Shown one piece after another: positions 35,421 to 45,344 of a stretch of DNA of 64,000 bases; the stretch's first letter is position 1, and the number at the start of each line of letters is the position of its first letter. The notes under the pieces were generated by a model. The model saw nothing but the letters and a program-made list of their open reading frames with translations, was not told the DNA's origin and searched no databases. The position numbers and the translations under genes are program-made. The stretch covers positions 4,898,001-4,962,000 of the forward strand of contig JANFOG010000001.1 of NCBI GenBank assembly GCA_024336345.1, in the 5' to 3' direction. Origin of the DNA: Mariannaea sp. PMI_226 (taxonomy: Eukaryota > Ascomycota > Sordariomycetes > Hypocreales > Nectriaceae).

Positions 35421-37856
35421 TGTGTGCGGATGGATATTGTTTCCTGATAGGGCCGAATTCCGACAATGTCAGTGATGGCAGAGGCCGAGTGAAGGAATAT
35501 GAAGAGCGCTGGTTATATGTGCACGAGCGAGTGAGGGCAGTGTCCAACCAGGTTGCGTACACTGTTGTAACTGGCTAGTGACAGGATAGCCATGTTACTA
35601 AAGAGTTAAATAAAGGACGGCACTGGGAGGTGAACGAAGTAATCTGCCTCGGCAGACGACTTGACTCGTCCGTGTAAGCCGTCGGCGTTGATGATGGATC
35701 ATGGTGTACATAGAGTAAGGTAACGGCTGGGAGCAGCCCTGCTCTCCGCACAGGGCAGGATTTGGGTCAACCTGCTGTGGATGAGAAGGTCTCCGCAACA
35801 ACCAGGGATTGAGTGTGATATTAGGTCACGACGATGCACAGTTCGGAGCACCGACCTTTGTCCGTCCTAGAATACTCCACTTGGGTTGAGTCTTGCTCCC
35901 ATTAGGTCGGCGGAAGATGTCCTTTGATGCGAATAGGGTACGATGGCATAGCACCACACCACCTTTCTCACAGCCAAACACACAAGGTGGGCAAAACCCT
36001 TGGTCTAGATGTGCTAGAACAGGGCGAGGTGAAGAGGACACCATCTATCATGCTTCACTTCAAAAGGAGGGGTCACATTCTATCTTCTTAGAGCCCCGTT
36101 ATGAACCCGAGTGTTGAGAGGGAATTAATTATGTATACCGGTGGAATAGGAAAGAGGAAATAGGGAATACGGCAATGTGTAAAAAGTAATTGATACTGTG
36201 AGTCTTTTCTCCTTGATCAGTTGAGTTGGCTAACCCCATCTCGTCCTGGTCTCGCCATGCAACACACGCTACGCAACGCGCTCCAGCGGAGATCGGCCGT
36301 TGGTTGCGTGGTAATCTAATCAATCGCATCACCCTCCTCATCAGCCTTGCAGTACTAAATAAGCCTCTTCTCCACTTGGTTTTTTGCTCCAGAGATAATC
36401 TCCTTTTTGTCTCCGTGCTGTTCCTTTCCTTCCTTTTTCCGTGCCGATGCGGTATCGGCCAAGACTCTACTAGAGGAGGATTGAGCGGCATCGTCTGTTC
36501 GCATGACGACGGAGGATGCTTGGCTTTGAACCGCTCTCTTGTCGAAAAAAAAAAAAAAGGCCCGACCAGAGCGACACCTCGGCCATGACAGATATTGCGA
36601 AAGGAAATACGACTCCGAGCCAAGGTAAAAACCAAAAAAAAAAAAAATCATCTTTGTGAGCTTTGGTTGATGATCAGTCATTTTACCTTAGAGATACGCT
36701 CGAGATTCCAACATGGTAATAGAGATTGATCTGGGAATTTTACAACGCATCCCATCAATCTCTGATTCTCTCGGTTACCATCGCCTAGCTATAGTAAACC
36801 CGACGAAGCTCAAGATGATTCAATATGCATTCAGTTACCGACATTCGCGGTATTATTCCACATCACGCTTCCCGCAGCCACATTACCTTTCTTTTCCTTC
36901 TCTTCTCCCGTCCTCAGCTCAATTCATCGACGTGCTCTAGGATTACTTACTTGTGCAACGCTTAACTCGATGTGAAATTCTCCGCAGGCTGGGGCCACGC
37001 GATGTGCAGTAATTAGCGAGCCGGCAGTATACATCCAGTATAGTCGCCATCGTACGTATCATCTCATGATCTGGACCACGACCGTGCACGTTGATGCTTA
37101 AGGCGACCTTCCCGATGGCATTCGAGACGAAATAACCGGGCTCAACTAGCAAGGTGGATCAGTCGATTGGCTAGGCCTTGCATCCTGCGATTCTGACATA
37201 CCAAAGGCAGTTTAGCCTGGCCATTGTGCGGAACCTACCAACCATGATGCATCCCACGCGTGAAGCGAGCAAACGGGGGTTGGCTTGGCATCCCCTCTCT
37301 ACCTACGGTATGAAAGGAGGCACCCAAACCCAGCATGATGATACGCATGATGATCAACCCGAGCAAGAGCCGGTATTCCTTCACAGACGATGTATACCTC
37401 CGGCGACGGTACCTTGCACAAGAGTAGATAGCTCCCGTCCGTACAATACGAGTTGCAAGTGTCTACGTAAACAGCAGCGGGTAGCGGTGGAGTCGCTTCA
37501 TCTTTTGTCAACTCGGCCTCAGCCCTCAACAAAGAATTCACGCATACTACCATGAGGAGGCAGGTATGGCGAGTCAATATGCTGCGCGCGAAGTGCGTTG
37601 ATTAGTTTGTAATCCCCCTATACCCCATACTTGTCTTCTTTGCGCAGGCCACATGACACCCTTTTATGTGCTCGGATTGTCACTGCAACTCTGGCTCTGC
37701 ATCTAGGCCTGGATGAGAAGCAAACCTCGCTAACATCGCTTCCCCCTTTGCGGCAGAAGAAAAACGAAGGAAAAAGAAACGAGATCTGCAACTGAGACTA
37801 AATTCCTTCCAGCGGGGCCAGGCCCAGCTGCGGCACTAAGCGTTCGTGTACCATAA

Positions 37857-37865
37857 TTATCTGAT
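37857..37865 (-). promoter_or_regulatory. SreA-type GATA site, ATCAGATAA
   Basis: The plus strand reads TTATCTGAT, an exact reverse complement of ATCAGATAA (ATCWGATAA consensus). It lies in the spacer between the divergent SidH- and SidF-type genes, 2.4 kb and 2.0 kb from their starts. A further CTTATCAATC with GATAA occurs near 38929. Likely role: iron-dependent repression (inference). Confidence 0.5.
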
Positions 37866-38251
37866 GGATCTTATCAATCACACGCCTCTTCCCACCCTCC
37901 CCATTCTCTAAAGGGGACGGACGGTCCGTCATTACCTGCAATTACCACATCTGGGAAGTCTGTAAAGTATTCCAAGTTTTCCGAGGAGAGCATCAGAGGG
38001 TCGCATTTGTGGATTTGTGGCGTCACTCCCAAGTTTTGAGGAACGATCATGACAAAAGTGCGCCGTTCCTTGTCCTGGGAGGTGTGCATCAAGAGGTTTT
38101 TTTTTTTAATTTGGTTGAGCGGCAACCCCCAAATCTGAGAACAGAAAGAGAAAGCAATTCGTAAGAGAGCCAGGATGAAGACGATTTTTTTTTATTTTTA
38201 TTTTTCACTTCTTCTTTTCTCATCCATCGGTCGTCCCTTGCTTATGGATAA

Positions 38252-38276
38252 TTTTTTTTTGGGGGGGGGGGGGGGG
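38252..38276 (+). repeat. T9-G16 homopolymer block
   Basis: Nine T followed by sixteen G in intergenic DNA. It is probably length-variable and its exact base count is uncertain. Confidence 0.7.
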
Positions 38277-39821
38277 CTTCACGACTAGGGATGGACACTT
38301 GTGTGCTACCGAGTGCAAGCGCATGCCTTTCAAGCTACCGAGCAGGGTCGGGGCCAGAATATGTCGGTTGTTGCTCAGGGTAGAGACAGCTTTGTGGCCA
38401 ACCTACTAGGTACATTTCTTAGCGAGGTAGAGTATTCAGCAACGAATTGATGGATGTCGGAAGAAAATGTCTCACTTGTTCCCATCCACCCGGTAGGGCT
38501 CGCCTTTCCATTCTCTTTTCCTTCACTACCCGAAAAGGTGGAAATAGAACAAATCTATGTATCTGTGTAGGATTCTACAGTACCTAAACATTAAATGATG
38601 TGCTTTTCTATATATTTAAAATAAAGAAGCACACAGAACAGTGCAATTTACACGGATATTCACCTAAACCTCATTCTTCCATTGTCTTCAAACAACAGTA
38701 TACAAGCTTAATGGTATACTCATAAATACTCCGGAGTTCTCCGTAAAAAGCCGCCCAGATGTTACTCATAGTTAAACAAGAGCACATGCGAAAGTTGAAT
38801 ATCGCGGCAATGGTGCGGAAGACGGGGTTTGTGGCCGTCACTCCGGCACGAGAAGGTGGGGGAGAGGGGAGTTTCATAGTGGCCAACCAAGCTAACTCGC
38901 AGAGATCAACCCTGTAGATAATTTTGATCTTATCAATCATCATCAATGTGGAAATCACCTCCGAAGGACGTGGATCTACACAGCAGCACCAAATAAAAAA
39001 AGGGCTGGTGGCCAATCAATTCCGCAACAAGCGAAGAAGTGATGCCATGGCAAATTCCGCACTCAGCGGGGAATCGTCCACCACAAGCACCGATTGGCCT
39101 CACTTACGGCGTCAAGGCCTGCACTGCATTAGCACTCAGACGGACTCACTTGGTTGAGAGGCTACCTTGGGCATCACACAGATTACAGTACCTCGCATTA
39201 CGTGTACTAGGCTAGACACACACAATCCCGCTCATGAAATAATCCATTAGCTAACGTGCAGTACGATAAACAAGGAGATCATTTCTAGCTCATGATGGTG
39301 TATGGTAGTCAACATACCTCCCACCCCCCCCCACCCAATTGCGACAGTTAAGCTCGCCGGCGCCCCCTGGCCCTTCTCTGCCAAATCCCGAGTTGGCGAA
39401 AGCCACACCGTTCATTCACATCAACGGACTACGGACGGTGGAGTCCGATCCCGGGTCCTGGTGACCGCTCTATTCTATTATTGCGACAATTCTTTTTTCC
39501 CTGCTGTACATACTGTATGTAGGTGTGGCGTCTCCGCTCTGCTTGCTTGGTCTGATAACGCTGGGCCGTATACCGACGCGGCAGACCCCGGAGGAGTTGC
39601 AAGGCGAGCCGTGCCAGGGATTGCGCGCAGAATGGCAGACAGGTACACTATTAGTACTGGGACCGATCCTTTTCTACCCAAAGGAAGTAGGGCAGTCATC
39701 ATAGCAATTGAGAAATTATTTTATTCGTAGCAGTACGAGAGGCGAAGATCAGTGCTGTCTCCTATTTCCTCTATTTACAACTCCTTCGTATAATTCAACT
39801 TGCATTCAATCTCACCTCACA

Positions 39822-41114
39822 ATGGCTGGAGATCCTTTCGCAGAGCGGTTACCGCTGAAGACGCGCCTCCCTCACCCATATCTCACTACCTACTACCTCC
39901 AAGCTGCTGCCGAAGCTGTCCAAGGCAGAGCTACTTATTCTTTCCGATATGCCCCAGAGACCGGAAACCCGTTCCCCCAAGCTCTACATAATGATCAATT
40001 AAGCTTCAGCAAATTGCCTCCTCTGGAAGCTGACAACATCGACGAGGCCAATAATACTCCTTGGGCACTGGCCCGACGAAGTCCAGTTTGGGCTGCGAGT
40101 TGGCAAGCTCAACAGTCACCGACTGTCAGTCAAATCTGGCTGTTCCTGTATACCTTCTACAGCGTCGATCATGATTCTGAGTTCATCCGGTTCCGGCTCG
40201 AGGGCGCAGGCGCCATTGAGGTCGCCAGGTCATTGATCCTCTCGAGTGTAGCCGTTGAGCACCCCAAGCCCGTCAACGACTCAACACCATTCGAGCGCAG
40301 AGATGACGAGTTGCTCGTCCCTCGAAGCCTCTTCTGGCAGGGATGCGGGTCTCCTCTAGGATCACAGCCGATTTGGCTGTCCAATTGGACTTCTGCCAAC
40401 GTCGTCCCACACGTCGAGTACACACATACCTACACGGGCGGTTCACATCTCCTCCGCCATCCTCGACGAGCTCCCAAGCCAGTCCCCGGCTCCATCATCT
40501 ATAGCCGCTACATCCCTCATCTCGACGAGCATTTCTCGCTCCAAGCGGTCGACTACAAGAACCCAGTCCACCTTGATCTCTTCCACAAGTGGCAGAATGA
40601 TCCGCGAGTAGCTGCAGGTTGGATGGAGAGCGGTACTCTCGAGCATCACAGGTCCTACCTCAAGATCCAGGATGAGGACCCTCACACGATTTCCGTCTTT
40701 GGCTGTTTCGACAATGAACCATTTGCGTATTTCGAGCTCTACTGGGCCAAGGAGGACAAGATGGGCCAGTACTACGCGTCTCTAGACTTTGACCGTGGTC
40801 GCCATGCCCTCGTCGGCGAGGACAAGTTCCGAGGCCGCCATCGAGTCGCGGCGTGGTGGCCCAGCATCATGCACTACGAGTTTATCGATGATCATCGCAC
40901 TGAGAATGTTGTCGGCGAGCCGCGCTTGTCAAATGAGAAGATTTTGATGTACGAGTACCAGTTTGGACATCATCAGGACAAGTACCTCGACTTGCCGCAC
41001 AAGAGGGCCAATCTGGTCGTGTGTTCCAGGGAGCGCTTCTTCCAAATTTGCCCCTTCAACAAGCAGCCACCTCGGATTGCAGGCACCAACTTTGGGTTCG
41101 AGCCTAAGCTGTAA
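39822..41114 (+). CDS. sidF: SidF-type hydroxyornithine acyltransferase, peroxisomal, 430 aa
   Basis: A single exon. The start is taken at MAGDPFAERLPL, where the context is favourable; an upstream in-frame ATG at 39708 adds 38 residues of leader-like sequence. The C-terminal half is a GNAT/IucB-like acyltransferase region: FHKWQNDPRVAAGW, then FAYFELYWAKEDKMGQYY, DRGRHALVGEDKFRG and AWWPSIMHYEF, as in fungal SidF and bacterial siderophore acetyltransferases. In Aspergillus, SidF moves anhydromevalonyl from CoA to N5-hydroxyornithine (established knowledge). The final residues PKL are a weaker type 1 peroxisomal signal variant and agree with the known peroxisomal location of this step. Together with SidH and the NRPS it forms a three-gene cluster in the same order as I recall in A. 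fumigatus. Confidence 0.88.
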   Translation: MAGDPFAERLPLKTRLPHPYLTTYYLQAAAEAVQGRATYSFRYAPETGNPFPQALHNDQLSFSKLPPLEADNIDEANNTPWALARRSPVWAASWQAQQSPTVSQIWLFLYTFYSVDHDSEFIRFRLEGAGAIEVARSLILSSVAVEHPKPVNDSTPFERRDDELLVPRSLFWQGCGSPLGSQPIWLSNWTSANVVPHVEYTHTYTGGSHLLRHPRRAPKPVPGSIIYSRYIPHLDEHFSLQAVDYKNPVHLDLFHKWQNDPRVAAGWMESGTLEHHRSYLKIQDEDPHTISVFGCFDNEPFAYFELYWAKEDKMGQYYASLDFDRGRHALVGEDKFRGRHRVAAWWPSIMHYEFIDDHRTENVVGEPRLSNEKILMYEYQFGHHQDKYLDLPHKRANLVVCSRERFFQICPFNKQPPRIAGTNFGFEPKL

Positions 41115-42670
41115 GAGAAGCTTCTTTAACAAACAGAAAATAATAATACAAATAGCAATTTTTTTTCAATCGTACTTGATGTGGTCACCTTCGTTATGTT
41201 AAATATGTTTAAATGATTGTAGGTGCAACCACCAAAGGCGACAAGTGGGACTGTTCACGATCGGTATCACACTGTTGAATCGGTGTACACATCCTCGCGT
41301 ATTACATTCCACCGGAAGCTTTCTCGATCCATCTTTTTGACTACCTTATTGTCTTCTTATCCTATCGTCGCTAAGCTAATTCTCCGTCAGCATGTGTAAT
41401 ATAGAGTCTCCGTTTATTGGGTCGGTTACTATTTTTGGTTTGCCAAAGTTCCTTTATACACTGGCTTCTTACTCTGGGGCTTGACGACATTCTGTAGATT
41501 ATAAGACAAAACAGATTAGAGAGAGTGTCCAATATGTTAGATAAGCAAAGGCATCGGTAACCGTTGATACGCTCATCGTGGATAATTGCGTGCGCCTCGC
41601 TAGCTTGACTGTTCTTGACAAGGAGGATGTCCACTTCTTCCCTTTCCTTTGCGATATGCCGTTGGTGCTGCGGGTAATGCATCGCTGGATATAAAAACAG
41701 GATTTAAAATAACCCAATAATCTCGTTCAAGGTCATGCCTTATGTTTTTGAGAATGAGCTGGCTCACCTGGCACCATTTCTGAATACTCGAGCCCGCTAT
41801 TTTGAGATATCCAGAACGGACGACTTGGTTGGGATGCTGTAACTGATCGGAAAGAGCTTTGATAGCTACTTCAATCAATCTTACGAATAGTTACTCATAA
41901 TAATATTTCGTTACTGCGAAGATAAAAGTAATATGATCATTGCGCGACACTACCCAGTTCGTATAACCTTGACAACGTAAAGACCACGAATACGTAAACC
42001 TAGGATTTCCAGGGACAGGCTTCAAGATTTGCAACTTTGGCGTGTCTCTCACTGAGGACCTGAAGAAATTTATTCCATCTTTGGCGCCATTTTGTTTAGG
42101 GGCTCAACTTTGGAGAAAATTTAGTATACATATTTCATTACTCAATCTCAGTACTTAAAAATATGCGTCCCCAATGTCTGGAACGTGGCGCTCCATTGCA
42201 TTAATCCGGGAAAACGGTTCCCTGAAAAAGAAGAAAAGCAATGAATCTAATGGGGAAAGTCTACTGAGCAGATCGGCATAAACTTCAATAGTTCAGGCAA
42301 CATTCGCTGATCGAGTGGCATTAAGCTACTGAGCTACGTCGAATGGCCACCCGTGGTGACGTGCCTCGACATGCACGTGACCGACTTGGCACAAAAGATG
42401 GTCTCTTTCTCCAAACTCCTCTTGAATGACGCCTTTCATCGTATCGGGGTGAAAATTTTGAGGATTAGGAGGTACAGTTTGTGTTTGACTATTATTGTTG
42501 ACTGCACCCAGGGTCCAGCTGGCTGAGTATATTCGGTATCATACCTACAACACCCACTCGACATCGCCAATCTTGAGACGCACTCTTTGGCCACTCTGCG
42601 AAAAAGAAGTAATAATAAAAGAACATACCCCAAACAATTTGGCCATATCTTTATTACATCTTTATCAGAC
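41115..42670. other. Intergenic, no gene seen
   Basis: Spacer between the SidF-type and PRPP synthetase genes. Minus-strand ORFs at about 41371-41878 (under 105 codons) have no recognisable domain. A GTAGCTCAGTAG-like word near 42328 resembles a tRNA D arm but lacks a T arm. Confidence 0.5.
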
Positions 42671-44072
42671 ATGCTGGATCAAATGACCAATGAGATCAAG
42701 CTCCTCTCTGCGAGCGGTCATCCAGAGCTGAGCGCGCTGATGGCCAACCGGTATGTCGAGAATGCCTCTTCCAGCGTCATTGCGGGTTCCATTCAGCGCT
42801 GTTGCGCGAAATTAATGATGGATCTAATTGGTATTACAGACTTGGCATTCAGGTTGCAAATACTATCAGTGTCAAGTACTCGAACCGAGAGACGAGTGTG
42901 TCTCTCGGCGAGTCAGTCCGCGATGAAGATGTTTTTATCCTGCAATCATCTCCACCGGGAGAAGTCAACGATGGGTTGATGGAGCTGTTCATCATGGTCC
43001 ATGCATGTCGCAGCGCCTCAGCACGACGCATCACCGCCGTTCTCCCAAGTTTCCCATACAGCAGGCAAGACAAGAAGGATAAGTCTCGCGCCCCCATCAG
43101 TGCCAAGCTGATGGCAAACATGCTGCAAGTATCTGGTTGCGTGAGCGCCCTACCAGTGGTACCATGAGCCAGGCTGTTCAGTATCTTACTTTCCATTTAT
43201 TAGGATCATGTCATCACCATGGACCTTCACGCATCTCAAATCCAGGGTTTCTTCAACGTGCCCGTCGATAATCTCTTCGCTGAGCCGTCCATCCTTCACT
43301 GGATTGCTGAGAATTTGCACGTCGATAACTGTGTCATCGTTTCCCCCGATGCTGGTGGTGCGAAGCGTGCGACATCAATTGCTGACCGCCTAAAGACTGG
43401 CTTTGCTCTTATTCATAAGGAGCGACCGCGTCCTAATGTTGTTGGCCGTATGGTGTTGGTCGGCGACGTCCAAGATAGGGTTGCCATCATTGTGGATGAT
43501 ATGGCAGATACATGTGGAACTGTACGACCCCAAGCAGCTCTATTTTCATCAATCCATCCATATATCTCGCTCAAAAAGCTAACCATGTTGTTTTAGCTCG
43601 CAAAGGCAGCAGGCATACTTAATGAGAATGGCGCTCGCGAGATCTACGCTATTGTCACTCATGGCATTCTCAGTGGCAATGCCATTGAAACCATCAATCA
43701 ATCTTGCCTCTCCGGTCTGGTTGTAACAAACAGTAAGTACATATCATATCGTCGAGTATACCATAGCCTTCCTTCTTGCTAACCTGCCCAACAGCTGTGC
43801 CGCGTAAGTCGAGATCTGCTGTCCTGTCGTGTTGATTGTGACGTCTGTTCTACCCCATCGTCCTAATGCTGACCAAAAGCCTAGTTGGGAATAAAGTTGA
43901 ACAATGCCCCAAGATCAAGGTTATTGATGTGTCTGGAACTTTGGCCGAGGTATGTCGAATGTGACTGCATTTCTGAGTATAACATGCGTGCTTACTTACT
44001 TCAACATAGGCTATTCGTAGAACTCATAACGGCGAATCCATCTCCTATCTATTCACTAACGCTCCACTCTGA
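42671..44072 (+). CDS. Ribose-phosphate pyrophosphokinase (PRPP synthetase), 323 aa, seven exons
   Basis: Exons 42671-42750, 42840-43140, 43204-43521, 43597-43732, 43795-43803 (9 nt), 43885-43949 and 44010-44072. All boundaries are GT..AG and the frame is kept throughout. An in-frame ATG at 42683 (MTNEIKLLS) is the alternative start. Family motifs in order: [28 protein letters not shown], the ATP-binding flexible loop [39 protein letters not shown], the PRPP-binding loop [14 protein letters not shown], and HGILSGNA near the end. It makes PRPP from ribose-5-phosphate and ATP in the cytosol for purine, pyrimidine, His, Trp and NAD synthesis. The segment after the microexon ([12 protein letters not shown]) is where orthologues have a charged loop. 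It could be one of several fungal PRS paralogues; which one is not resolved. Confidence 0.9.
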
Positions 44073-45006
44073 TCTAAGCTGATTATTCTATGCTTATAAT
44101 AATATGGCTTATGGGTTGGTAAGGAAAATACTTCAGTTGTGATAAAGGGTCAGTATACGTATGACACCAATTCTGGATTGCATATGGTCAAGTCATCGGG
44201 GCAATATCGATATATACATCTAAAATTCTGGTAATGCAATATGTCTATTAATTTTCAAGTAAGCTACGTAGACGTCTAAAGTTGACTGCGTCAAGACAAG
44301 TAAGGAGGCGTTTAGAAAGGAGTCAAGATATATATCACTTGAATATCCTTACTATTCCAACTACAGACTACTCTCATTGTAACAATACCGACTCTACTCT
44401 TCCGCCTATAGCTATACCTCTTACTTCAGCGATAAAAATAGAGGACTCCCTTTTTCAACGCATTGATACATAGCCAACTCATCGATATCTTTGGTTGTAG
44501 AAAGATAATAAAATACCATACTTTTTTTGTTCTCTCTCATACTTTTGAAAAGTCAAGAATTGAAAAGAGTCAGTCCTGTGTCAACAAATCACTCGTTCTC
44601 AAATGCAAGAGGAGCGTTCCATGTTTTATAAGTTAACACTTTGTTGAATTGTCTGATCGGCGCATGTAGGTATTCTAGCGATAACAAGTGCAACCCCAGC
44701 GGTCCTCCCAATTCGAGTGATTCCTCCACAAGTAGAGTCCGTTTGTCAAATGCTCACTCTCCACATCTAGATAGTCTGATGTTAACACCGTCAATGTCCT
44801 TGTCTTCCTCCATTGCCGGTTCGTTCCCCCAGTAAATGTAGTCCTTCATAACATCCCAAGCTTAGCCAGAGCCAAGATATTTCGCGATTTGAGTGTTTTG
44901 ATTTGAGGGAAGCCAGGTATTCATGAGGACTGTAGAAGTATTAGCTTTCAAGCATCTCAAATATCTAGGGAATTGTCTTTGCAGATATTGTATGACGACT
45001 CACAAT
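44073..45006. other. Intergenic, no gene seen
   Basis: AT-rich spacer between the convergent ends of the PRPP synthetase (+) and the cysteine-rich peptide gene (-). No supportable ORF. Confidence 0.55.
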
Positions 45007-45216
45007 TTAGCAAGTCTCGCCAGACTTGTAGGGAAGACCGCACCAGCCTGCGGGGCAGGTAGGGCTGATCCAGCAGTAGTGGTCTTGGCAGTAGGAGCCG
45101 GGCTGGCAGCCACGCTTCTCCATGCCACGCTCCTTAAGGTCGGCGGGAGCGGCAGCGGGAGCGGGAGCAGCCATGGCGGCGGCGAAGAGAGTGAAGAGAA
45201 CAGTGGAGACCTTCAT
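45007..45216 (-). CDS. Small cysteine-rich secreted peptide with Kex2-like site, 69 aa
   Basis: A single exon. MKVSTVLFTLFAAAMAAPAP is a clear signal peptide, followed by an Ala/Pro-rich pro-segment and a dibasic Lys-Arg immediately before the first cysteine, a likely Kex2 cleavage site. The mature part of about 34 residues has six cysteines spaced C-x5-C-x4-C-x5-C-x4-C-x9-C and ends on the last Cys. The 5' leader (45217-45260) is a CCAAC-rich stretch and a TATA-like element lies about 125 bp upstream, both common in strongly transcribed fungal genes. The family is not recognised. An antimicrobial, effector or signalling peptide is possible; none is demonstrated. Confidence 0.72.
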   Translation of the reverse strand: MKVSTVLFTLFAAAMAAPAPAAAPADLKERGMEKRGCQPGSYCQDHYCWISPTCPAGWCGLPYKSGETC

Positions 45217-45338
45217 ATTGATTGTGAGGGGTGGTTAGTTGGTTGGTTGGTTGTTGGTTGTTGTTGGTAAAGATGTTGAGATTGTGTGTTGGATGAGGAG
45301 GAAAGAAATTTGATTCTGAGGGGAGGGAAGCCTCTCTC

Positions 45339-45344
45339 TTTATA
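45339..45344 (-). promoter_or_regulatory. Putative TATA box of the cysteine-rich peptide gene
   Basis: The minus strand reads TATAAA about 125 bp before the start codon, followed by a GA/CT-rich stretch and a CCAAC-repeat leader. Confidence 0.5.

Larger units (their letters stand above)
35421..39821. other. Long intergenic region between the SidH- and SidF-type genes
   Basis: 4.4 kb between divergent siderophore genes. It holds poly-A runs near 36545 and 36633, a T/G homopolymer block at 38252-38276, an exact ATCWGATAA-class site at 37857-37865, and CCAAT-like words near 39012. ORFs of up to 168 codons exist on both strands but overlap, lack motifs and cross homopolymers. I see no gene. Confidence 0.5.

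Noticed and set aside
41371..41878. Minus-strand ORFs of 72-103 codons
   Set aside because: I could not join them through splice sites into one product and see no motif.
42301..42370. tRNA-like word (GTAGCTCAGTAG on the minus strand)
   Set aside because: No acceptor pairing, no anticodon stem and no TTC T-loop could be found around it.
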